64,000 bases of DNA, taken from Aricia agestis (lineage: Eukaryota > Arthropoda > Insecta > Lepidoptera > Lycaenidae). Shown one piece after another: positions 28,001-40,000 of the stretch (positions within the stretch are counted from its first letter, which is position 1; every line of letters begins with the position of its first letter). Location: the NCBI RefSeq assembly GCF_905147365.1, contig NC_056425.1, forward strand, positions 13,853,001 through 13,917,000, read 5' to 3'. The position numbers and the translations under genes are program-made. A model generated the notes under the pieces. It was not told where the DNA came from. It worked only from the letters and a program-made list of their open reading frames with translations, and made no database searches.

Positions 28001-31000
28001 GCTACTTTCACGGTAAACTCTATACACCCTAATCTTCTAAAGTATTATCCGCGCGCTCTTGACGCGGAGGTCGTGGGTTCAATTCCCGCGTTGGAAACAT
28101 GTTAATTCCAAGTTTGAATAGGACAATGCAGGCTGATCACCTGATTGTCTCACAAGTAAGATGATCCATGCGTCGGATGGGCATGTAAAAAGTCGGTCCT
28201 GCGCCTGATCTCTCGCCGGTCGTGTTGGTCTTCCGTCTCACTCAGTTATGATACTATAAAGGAATAAAGAGTGCTTTTGTCTACTGCGCACACACGTAGG
28301 CACTATAAAATTACTCTTGCGTAACTAGTCTGGTTTCAATGAAACCGGCCACCGTCACCGAAACCGGTGTGGGAGTTATTATTATTATACCTTAGGTATC
28401 AAAGTGCGAGAACTAAACATGTCTCTCCAGGTCCCAGGTATTCGTGGTGTTGGCTGTGCTGTGTATGGTAATCGCGGGGCGCACTTTAGAATGCTAATGC
28501 TGGCAGGTGTAGCGCCTTACGCGGCAGGTCATGCACTTAACCGTCATCATCACCCCTGTGAAGTAAACACTAGCCCTCTTAAGAATAAGAAAATATATAT
28601 TTTTATCATTACACTACATATAATAATATGAGAAAAACATACAATACATACAATAAAAACGAGAAAGGTACAGAAAAGAAACTTTGAAGTGAAACTTGTT
28701 TAGACACATTGAGAATAAAATTGAATTAAAAGTTCCGACGATTTTGGACAGAAGTTTAACTTCTGATGTTTTGAATCAGAAGTTAAACTTCTGTTTGAAC
28801 GCGCTCTTTTTAGTAAAGGGTAAAAACGGGACCCTATTACTAAGACTTCGTTGTCGGTCCGTCTGTCCGTCTGTCTGTCTCCAGTCCGTCCTTCCAGTCC
28901 GTCCGTCGTGCGCGAGTTCGACTCGCACTTGGCCGATTATTTTTAATAATTTTTACTTGAAACAAGTTCCCGTGACTAACGCAACAGATGCAGTAACAAT
29001 TTATTAAATTAATAAATAACAAGATTACTCAACAAATAATAATTATGCAGGTCTTTCAAACAGGTTTAGGAGATAAGCAGGCCTTAAGCTCACTTTAATA
29101 AGATGTCATTATCCATCTTAATATATTCATCGACGACTGTGACTAATTTCAGCTTATTAACTGATTTACTTATGCTATGATTATTGATTATATTATACGG
29201 TATCTCTGTACGGTGTAGAGCACTTTTTTCAACACTTTGGCTTTAGAAAAGTCAAAGTGTTGAAAAAAGTGCTCTACAATCGAAATGACGAAACTGCTTA
29301 TACAAAGGGGTATGAAGATTTTTGTATGGAGCCTGGCCGACCTACTGTCCGCTAAATGTGTTTTTTCGCGTTCACGAATATTTTTTTCAAAAATGGATAG
29401 CTAACATCAATACAAACAAAAAATAATCTTAGACAAAACCGCGTAAGGTGTCACATTTCGAAGATTTGAGCTGCCAAAGTTGCAATATCTTCAATTGGTA
29501 AAACTTTAGCAGCTATCTTCGAAATGTGACTCTTTACGTGGTTTTGTCTTAGATTATTTTTTGTTTGTATTGATGATAGTTATCCATTTTTGAAAAAAAT
29601 ATTTGTGAACGCGAAAAAACACATTTAGCGAAAGTAGGTCGGCCAAAATCTTCATACCCCTTTATAGAAATTTTGACATTTTATACGAATTTTATTGCCT
29701 CGATTCATAGAAAACTCATAATGTTATGGTGTCAGTATTCAACACGACAGTATTGTGTACGATTTTAAAGTCTATTGTGTTACTCTATGCGCCTGCCTGT
29801 CAAAGTATTATTTTAATTGCTGTACAGCTGTAATAACTAATATTATATTCGTCTCTGAGTACGGCAATAAGTTCTAATATGTGTGTTCTTTTTTTCTGAC
29901 CATAAAGATACCGGATCATATCCCAGTATAACTAGTATGATAAGATGCGCGTACGCATAATTATAATGGTTTAAAATAACCATAACACGATGGTTATCTT
30001 TTGTTTATAATTCAGTTACAGAATATAGATTACCTAGTTAACTTTTGTTGTAACTTTTTCGTTGACGCCGAGACGCAACGCTGTTATAAAATGGCGATTC
30101 AAAAGTGTGCGTTATTTACTACACCATAAGTAACACATTACATTGCAAGACTAAATTTAGAGTTGCACTGCGCTGCGCTGCTCGTGCATTTGAAAATGTA
30201 TTTTCTTATGAAGTTAACGTTGTTAAAATTTGTTTTAATCGCATCTTAAAATGCTATGTTCTAAAATCCAAAAATATCTGACAAAGATTATCTAATGATG
30301 AGAGCGTAACGAACAGACTTACATTCATATTTATAATATTAGTATGATTTTATAGATTGTGTCTTGCGGTTTTTAACCAAAACAATGCTTGAAATAATTT
30401 TGAGGTTCATATAAAGTGTTGTTGAAATAAAATATGTTCTCTATCAAACACATTGTATCTGCATACATCCGTAATGTACTCCGTAAATTCTCACAGACTC
30501 ATTTAAATGAAGAGCTGTACCCTGATCCTGCTATTCACCTTTAATTTAACACTAGTGCAGATTTTAAATAGCTCTAATGCAGCCTCGGTATGTCACAACT
30601 ACAATACTGCGTGAGTTCCAAAACAAAAGCCAGCATACTAGCCAGAGGTAAAACACAAGAGACCTATTGATTCCGTTGCCATAATGCGCTGGTGTGCCAC
30701 TATTTTAATGACATCCCAACAAAGTCATATTTACGTCAGTGCGCTGTGTATACTTTGAAACGAATCAACAATATGGCTTCGATTCTTGACGTCATTAGCA
30801 CTGACCAGTATACTGAGCTATATTTCGGAACTTACTTACCCCAAGTGCTCAAGGAATGGGGTCACAGACTATGCAGGAAGCAATGGGCTGAGACTCTTGG
30901 CCTTGAACACTACAAGGCACTAATTCCTGACTTCAACAAGAAACAATCAGAATTAGTGCTCACCTTGGGTAGAAACCAATTAAGAATCCTTACCAGAAGC

Positions 31001-34000
31001 CTAACTGGGCACTGCAAGCTCAACAAACACCTAAACAGAATGGGTATTTGTAGCATAACGACTTGCAGATTCTGTGAGGAGGAGGATGAAACACCTATTC
31101 ACCTTCTCCTCGACTGCCCTGCTCTACTACAGAGCAGGAACAGGCACCTTGGTCGCCACGAATACTCGTTCACAGAGGAAATTCGTGGCAGCAACCCCAA
31201 CCATATCGATCAATTTATGAGCAGTATTGGGTTGGGGAGGATACTCTAGTGCGAAGGAGTCACAATAGATCCCCATGGGTCACAATGACGTCAGGGCTAC
31301 AGCGACCTGTCTTCTTTAAAAAAAAAAACAAAAATCAGACAAGCAAGTCATCAAATGTTTGAAAGAATACTATTTTGCAATATAATTGGATCTGGACTAG
31401 ATCAGGGATGAATTAATGTTCGATTTAAATAGCAAATTATATTAATAGTAGAGCAGATCACGATGCGTGTAGATAGGCTGTGATACATCGCGCGTGTTAC
31501 AGGTGTTTGCAGATAGGCTGTAATACATTGGACGTGTACACTGTACAGGTGAACGGATAGGCTATAATACGCGGGCGACAGCTCGATAGTTCAGATAGAT
31601 AAGTATCTAGAGCAGACATACGACATATTACGTCCTGTAAGTTTCAGTCTATGTAATATGTTAAGTTAACAAGATCGCAAAAACAGACTTTGTCAAAAAT
31701 ATAATATGATTTATGTTACCCAATATTATATGCTAATATATGCTAAATATTCTTCATATTGTTATGTTAAAATTGACATTATATATTTTACGCAACGAAA
31801 ACATTGTGAAATTATTTTTTTACTATTCTAGTCTATTTTTTGAAGAAACAACTAAAGACTCTATGCATAAGATGTTTTCCTGAGTTACTTTCCGCATATA
31901 ATATTAAAATTGACTTAGCGGTTTCAGTAAGAGAGGCTATAGAAACGCACATATTTGTCAGAGCGAGCGAAGCGAGCCCTAGTATATCCCCCACCTGTAC
32001 ATTTTGTGGCACACTTTACGGAAAAGCTATCACGCCAATTGATTTGTGTTTTAACATAGTAATTTTTATTTATATGTATGTGTTAGTCAAGATCTGGTTA
32101 CTATTTCAATATAAAAAACTGCTTTAAAGATTATGACCACGCAGAAAACCGACACGAGCCCTCACAAAGCTCGGCTTTTAGCTAGTAATACATAAGCATT
32201 CTATAATATTATTATAATACAATTTTTACATGCAGGCTATATATTCTATATTGTACACTGACCTCCATTATTTTCCATTATTTGTATAATGGTTAGCGAT
32301 ATTGTATCTTCTATATTTTGATGATTTTGAACATGCGAGGAGTCATTAAGTCTAATTCCCAGGTATGTATTACACCCGGGGTTGTCATGGGAACGATCTC
32401 TAATCTTTTTGGACCCAAACCACTCGAAATTAGGGACAACTTACACAAGTAAGTCGTCAAAATAAGTTACATGACTTTTTTCGATTACCTACAGCGAAGA
32501 TAAAAGGAATTCGTGATAATGTTTAGTTGTTAAGTTTCTATAATTTTTATGTATGTTAGTCATTAAGATATATATTGTATGGGCCTACGTAGCCTGATTT
32601 AAATAAGTAAATAAATTAAAAATTAAAAATATGTAACCCACGGAAACTCTTTAGGTTTTTGGAGCTTATAGCCTACTAGATGACGCCCGCAACTCCTTTG
32701 CGCCAAAAATCGTTTATTGCGCGGGAACCGTACATTTTCCCGGGATAAAAAGTAGCCTATGTCCTTTCCCGGGACTCAAGGTATCTCCATGCCAAATTTC
32801 AGCAAAATTGGTTCAGCGGTTTAAGCGTGAAGAGGTAACAGACAGAAAGACAGACACACTTTCGCATTTATGATATTAGTATGGATGTGTTAGTACGGAG
32901 CGCAAACTACTGCCATTCACAATTTTACTTAAATCTGTACAAAGTTTTTTTTTTTTAAATAAAGGTACTAATTGGTACTTTGACGACCTCTGTGGCTCAG
33001 TGGTGAGCGCGTTGGTAGCTCAAGCCGGGGGTCGCGGGTTCGAGTCCCGCCGACGGAACAAAAAGTTTTCAAAGTTCCTGGGTCATGGATGTGTATTAAA
33101 TATGTGTATCTATATATATAAAAATCAATTGCTGTTCGTTAGTCTCGCTAAAACTCGAGAACGGCTGAACGGATTTATCTTATCTTGGTCTTGAATTATT
33201 CGTGGAGGTCTAGGGAAGGTTTAAAAGGTGAGAAAAATTCGAATAATTGCCGGGAAAATCCTCAAAACAGCATTTTTCTATTTCCCATACAAACGTTTTC
33301 TAAATAAAATGGAGAGTCAATTTGTAATTTATTACCGCTGCATAAAGTTCAAATTCGCGTGCGCGTTGGAGGACCTAATATCGCGTTCTGAAACTCAACA
33401 AAAGTGAAAGTGAATCGCGAACGCGACAAAATTGCATAGTCTCAAAATACATAGCACATAAATAAACACAATTTTAGCGAACTTCAGTTGTTACTCTGTC
33501 CGATTATTTTTTTATTTTAGCTAACTTAAGTTGTTACTCTGTCCGATTATTTTTTTAATAAGACTATATAGAAATCGAAAGATAAATCTATATATATAAA
33601 AATCAATTGCTGTTCGTTAGTCTCGCTAAAACTCGAGAACGGCTGAACGGATTTATCTTATCTTGGCCAATTTTGATGAAATTTTTTGTGTGTGTTCGTG
33701 GAGATTCGAGAATGGTTTAGATTTACAGTTTGGTCTACTGGAAAATGTTTTTTCAATTAATTTCTTATTTATAAGGAGTTGTTGATTTTGGAATGTTTTA
33801 CATTAGATCCGGCGGACGGCGTTATCATCGCATTCAATATTATTCTATTTCAATTTTAGTTTGTCCTGACAGATGGTGCTACGATTAATTTGAAAAAAAT
33901 TTTGTTATTCAATTCATGTGCTGATTAAAATATTAAATAAATAACACATAGGCTACAATTTTAACCGACTTTCAAAATGGGGGAGGTGTTATGTTCGTTT

Positions 34001-37000
34001 TCTTATATTCAACGATTACTCCGCCGTTTGTTAACCGATTTTCAAAATTTTTCTTTTGGTATATAGGGTATCATCCCAATTTGGTATTATATTCAGAAAA
34101 GTGGTGATCTGATGAAGGATCCATAAGTAATCGAGGGAACTCCTCAAAACTTATAGGGAAACATATGGTGACTTCGGTTTCGTGAGAAGTATTCTAAGCA
34201 TATGCTACCAACAAGTAAGATTTTGCACCGAGATATACCTGGTATACTGTGGTTCGGAAGGTGCTGAGAGAATTCCTGATTCTTTATAGATACAAGTTTG
34301 GGAGTTTCGGCGTTGTTTTAAGAACAGAAAGCATATGCTACTATGCAAATTACATTCTTCATCATCATCATCATCATCATCACTACCATATCATAGTCTT
34401 TTAGATCGAGACTCGAGTTTGTCAAGCGATAATTAAAAAAAATCTATATCTACCTAATATTATAAACCTGAAGAGTATGTTTGCTTGAACGCGTCAATCT
34501 CAGAAACTACAGGTCCGATTTAAAAACTTATCTCAGTGTTAGATAGATCATTTATCGAGTAAGACTCATCATTTATCGAGAAGGTTATATTATATTATTA
34601 CTCTAAGACTAATACGACAGAAGAAACTCAGGAAAATGTGGGAAAAACGGGGGAAATATTTTTTATGGGAAAATGTACCTACGGATTCTGTAAAATTTCT
34701 AATTTACGCGGGCGAAGCCGCGCGGGACATCTAGTCATATAATAAAAATCTTAAATATATGTATAGTATAAAAGTATTAAATATATTTCCGTTGTCTGGT
34801 ACCTGTAACACAAGTCCTTCAGGTACTTACCACAGGGCCAGACTGACGTGGTGTGAAGCGTCCATAGAAAAAAAAAAAAAAAAAAAAAACTTTTTACCCA
34901 AAAACTAATGATACACTAACAAATTTTATAATATTTAACTGTAATTTAACTTTGTTAAAACTTCCCTTGACTTTCACGAATATTCCAAAACCAAAGTTTT
35001 TGAAAAGACCGACTTTTCAGCGCTGACTGACACAATTTATTAAACAAAAATAATAATGATAATAGCTCCCACACCGGTTTCGGCGACGGTGACCGGTTTC
35101 ATTGAAACCAGGCCAGCTACGCAGGAGTACTTTTACAGTGCCCTAGTGTGTGCGCAGTACACAAGAGCACTCTCTACTCCTTTACTCTCATAACCCAGTG
35201 GGACGGACGACCGACACGACTGGCGAGAGATCAGGCGCAGGACCGACTTTTTAGCCCATCCGACGCATGGATCATCTTACTTGTCAAACAATCAGGTGAT
35301 CAGCCTGCATTGTCCTAACCAAACTTGGAAATAACATTATACGACCAAAGTAAGTAAGTAAACAAAAATAATTATTTATTTACAGCAATGTTATCAAATT
35401 ATTCTCTTATCACAACAATGATAACTGCTATCAAGCAAGCCAATTATCATTATCGTAGAAGCAATCAGCTAATTTGGGCACTCGAGTGCGGGACTCCGTG
35501 GCGCAACGGTAGCGCGTCTGACTCCAGATCAGAAGGTTGCGTGTTCAAATCACGTCGGGGTCAAAATTATTTTTGTGTTTTTATGCCGCAAGGAAGCGGA
35601 GCCGCATGTCCCGACCACAGACGCATTTTTTATGTCGAAAAATGCGACCCGCCCCGTTGCGGCCCTACATAACATGCGCGTACCACTAGTTTAGTTTTAT
35701 TTGGAGTTTTAGTCTAGAATGTTTATTTATAATGTATTTTGTAATACATAATACTACTTACAATAATACTATTTTGCGTAAAATTTTATTAAAGACAAAT
35801 TAATATGGAGGAAGCATCGCGCGCGTTGAACTCTTTTGTACTGCGGAAGGGAAGTGCCTACAACTTTGCCAAAAATTATTTTTAAGCTATAGCTTAATAC
35901 TTTTCTTTTTTATTCATTTATTTTCATCAAGAATATATTATTGTGAATTGAAAATTTAATAAGATCTTTTTTTTTATGCAATAAGGGGGCATACGAGCAA
36001 ACGGGTCACCTGATGGAAAGCAACTTCCGTCGCCCATGGACACTCGCAGCATCAGAAGAGCTGCAGGTGCGTTGCCGGCCTATTAGGAGGGAATAGGGTA
36101 ATAGGGGAGGTAGGGATGGAAACGGAACGGAATAAGGGAGGGAAGGGAAGGGAATAGGGTAGGGGATTGGGCCTCCGGTAAACTCACTCACTCGGCGAAA
36201 CACAGCGCAAGCGCTCTTTCACGCCGGTTTTCTGTGAGGACGTGGTATTTCTCCGGTCGAGCCGGCCCATTCGTGCCGAAGCATGGCTCTCTCGTCTAAT
36301 CTTACAGTACATTTAAAACATACAATCGATATTTTAAAATTAAAAGTTGTCCAATCAAAGTGTGTAATGTATGTTTCATGAGGGCACAGTTAAGGCTCTA
36401 TCGGTGATCGTCGAAGCTTTTGCTCAAATCTGTGCCCCACCAGTAATGTTAACAAGACCTAACTAGCGCTAGGGTTGACGCATGCGAGATAAATGAAATT
36501 TTTTACGTAAAACAGACCGCAGTGACTTGAACAGAGAAACATCACATCGCGTACCCGAGCGCGGTTTAACGGCTCTGCCAAAATTTATACTGAAGTCGAG
36601 CAGCAAATTTATTGATAGAATATTATGTTACACTCTATAACAAACCCAATATCAGGTTATACAGGGTGTAACAGAACAAAGTGATATTATCTTTATAAGA
36701 ATACTAGCTATCCCGGAAAACGTTTCTTTGCCATATACAGGGTGTAACAAAAATAAGTGATAATACTTTAGGGTGTGTACGTGTTCCTTGTAGAGAGTTC
36801 ACTGTGAAAGTAGCAGTGCCGAAAGACCAAAAATTTTTTTCACTTTTGTATGGGGAAACTCGTGACGCTCGGGCCCTTGCCCATACAAAAGTGAAAAAAA
36901 ATTTCGTCTTTCAGCGCTGCTACTTTCACAGTGAACTCTCTACAAGGAACACGTACACACCCTAAAGTATTTTCACTTATTTTTGTTACACCCTGTATAA

Positions 37001-40000
37001 AGTATTTCGATTTTCGCCCATATCATTTTATTGAAGTGACTAAATAAGTATGTCACCATGGCGATGGCGCTATCCCGTCGCATAAACAATAGTCGTCATC
37101 AGTCTCGAGTTGTAATAATTTACTATTATTTATTCAACAAATGCATTTATCAATATAATAAGTACCCAGTAGCCGATTCTCAGAGCCACTGAATATGCAT
37201 ATAAAATTTGTTTAAAATCAGTAAAGCCGTTTCGGTGGAGTACGTGGCCTAACATTGTGACACGAGAATTTTATATATAACATTTGTCACAATATGTGAC
37301 AACTGACAATCTTTTATAGAATAGCAGGCGTTACCTCTTAACTTTAGCTTAATTTATGTTTTTACACCTTATACTAAATCTATACTAAATCTGCTAAGAG
37401 CCAGCCCTACCGCTAGCTCCATAAGTGGACCGGCGCGCTCCATACACCGCGCAATAAATACACCACCGACATTTTGTCACCGCCAAATTAGAGTTGTCAC
37501 CGCCAACTTAGATGGAGGCTGTGGACGATGTCTTCATCACTATCATCATCATCACCCCCGTGTGACCCCCTACAGTTGTTATACAATTCAATTTGAACGT
37601 ATAATATCTGCCTTTTGGGTGCTACATAATATATGTATACTTAATAATTTACTACATGTTGTCCGTAACTACGTTGTGCCGACATCGGTGTCGCGTAAAA
37701 ACCGTACATTTTTAAAGGATAAAAATATGCATTGTCTTGTCCCGAGACTCCTAGTATCTCAAACTCCATCAATTTCGGCTTAGTGATGTCAGTGCAAAGA
37801 CAAATATTTGATTGGTTTATGCACATGACAGACTTATGTTACATGCCATGCATGGATTATATTTCTTGTTTATTATTATCAGTATGCATTTTTCTTGCAA
37901 AATTTGGGAACAACATTTTTCCAATGCGCGTATGGAACCCAAGACATGGAATCAAGAGCCACGCTCTAAGCCACTGGACCACATAGGCGTAAACGTTACA
38001 TAACTATGTACTGTATAACAAGTTAACTACATAAGAGTGCCTTAATAAAAGTATCTAACGAGTAACTAGATGTTTTATACCCAGTATATTATAGACAACA
38101 TAAATTAATGATTTACCTAACAATTTGCTTCATATTTTATAGTCTATACGGTCTATAACGGATGGATGATCCTGATATCTGTTGATTATTATGGGGCTTA
38201 TAAGTTATAACATCATCTAAACTAGTTCCAGCCGTGGATGTAAAGTAAGGATGAGTCGCGTCGAACATATTTTGTTAAAAAATTAAATAAATTCTGCAGA
38301 AAGTCGATAGGTGCACAATCTATATGAATAAGAATCGGCCGAAAATATGTGCTTTTATGTGTTTTCTGCATTTAAAATGTGAATGGTCTATTATAATTTT
38401 AGGTCTAGGAGGCAAGTTATTAGTATGGTATACAACTCAATTATTATATTATAACGTATTGCGTTTTCTGCAATCATATTATTTTTCGCAAAGCAGCCTT
38501 GTGCTATACATTTAAATACTGGTAAAAGCCCCAATGGGGCACTCGAAGTAGGGACGTTTTTGATCTCACATGCCCTGTACTTATATCTGTAGTTAATCTA
38601 TGGTCACAAACTAACCAGGGTTTACTATAGGGTGTAACGGTGGATAAGTTGCTCACTGTTGTTACAATATAATATAAGTAAACCAATTTACTACTATCTT
38701 AATATAATTGGATATACAATATACTTACGTAAAAATATAGTTGTAGTTGTAAATGTGGTAAACACATCAAAATCTGTGGACCAGTAGTTAAGAGCTTGGC
38801 TTTTGACTTGAAGGTCGTGGGTTCGATTCCCGCTATGGAAAAATGTTGTTCCCAAATGTGTTTAGGATAATGCAGGCAGATAATCTGATTATCTGACAAG
38901 AAAACTGATGATCCTTCCGTTGAATGGGCATGTTAAAAGTTTTGATCATCCGTCCCACTTGGCTAGTATCTACGCCTAGTGTATTGCATATACACGTAGG
39001 CACTGTATAAAAACTCCGACGTGCTGGCCTGGTTTAAGAAACCGGCTACCGTTACCGAAACATGTGCAGGGAGCGATTATTATTATTCAAAATGGTAGCA
39101 TTGTATTGTTTTTTTTTTTTTTTAAAGGCCTTATACGGTATAGAGATTCTCATTTCAATACGAGCATTTTCAAGATGCTGGCTGTAAAGAAAAAATCTTT
39201 AAAATACTGGCCGCGTAAAAAAAGAAAAAGAATATTCGGAATTCAAAAAGTTCTTTATGGTGGAGCAACACGCGCGCATGCGGGTCACATGCACACATAA
39301 ACATAATATAAACGTGGGAACGTTCTGTAACTGTACTAGAACTGTAAAATCCATAGGATCAGTTTACTTAGAAATGAATATTATTTCAAAACTCAAGACC
39401 ATCATACCCACCAACCAACCGACCAACTTATAATATTAAGTTTAAAGAAAAACTGGCATTGTAAGAGTTCATAAAACAGAAAATCCTATTTTCGACTATA
39501 TTCTTTTCCCAGGACTCAAAGTATCTCAATACCAAAATTTCATCAAAATCGGTTGGGTGGTTTAATCATGAATAACAGACAGGCAAACACACTTTTGCCA
39601 TAATATTAGTATGGTTTGTGCAAACCCTATCACGTATAGTAATAACATAACCGTTTGTCACGTTGTCACGTAGCTCATAAACAAAATATACAAGTAACAA
39701 GAAAATGATGTGCAAGACTCCGTTATCTTGTACTTGGTTTAGAGATGAAACTCTTTCTTACTCTAAAGCTGGCTATTCGATCCCCGCGGCAAGCGACTGC
39801 GACTGACAAAAATTCAAATAATATACCACTTTATGGACTAGGCCAGGGGTTCCCAATATTTTGTCATGGTGCCCTACTCTACCTAGCTATTAGAAACAGA
39901 TACATAAATAAACACTTTTAATGATTATAGTTTGGTTAAGCTGGTAAATAATAATAAACAAATATTTTATCATCTAACCGCTTTACGTAATTATTAATAT

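Noticed and set aside
28404..28631. 75-codon plus-strand open frame after a SINE
   Set aside because: No domain, no codon bias, next to repeat DNA.
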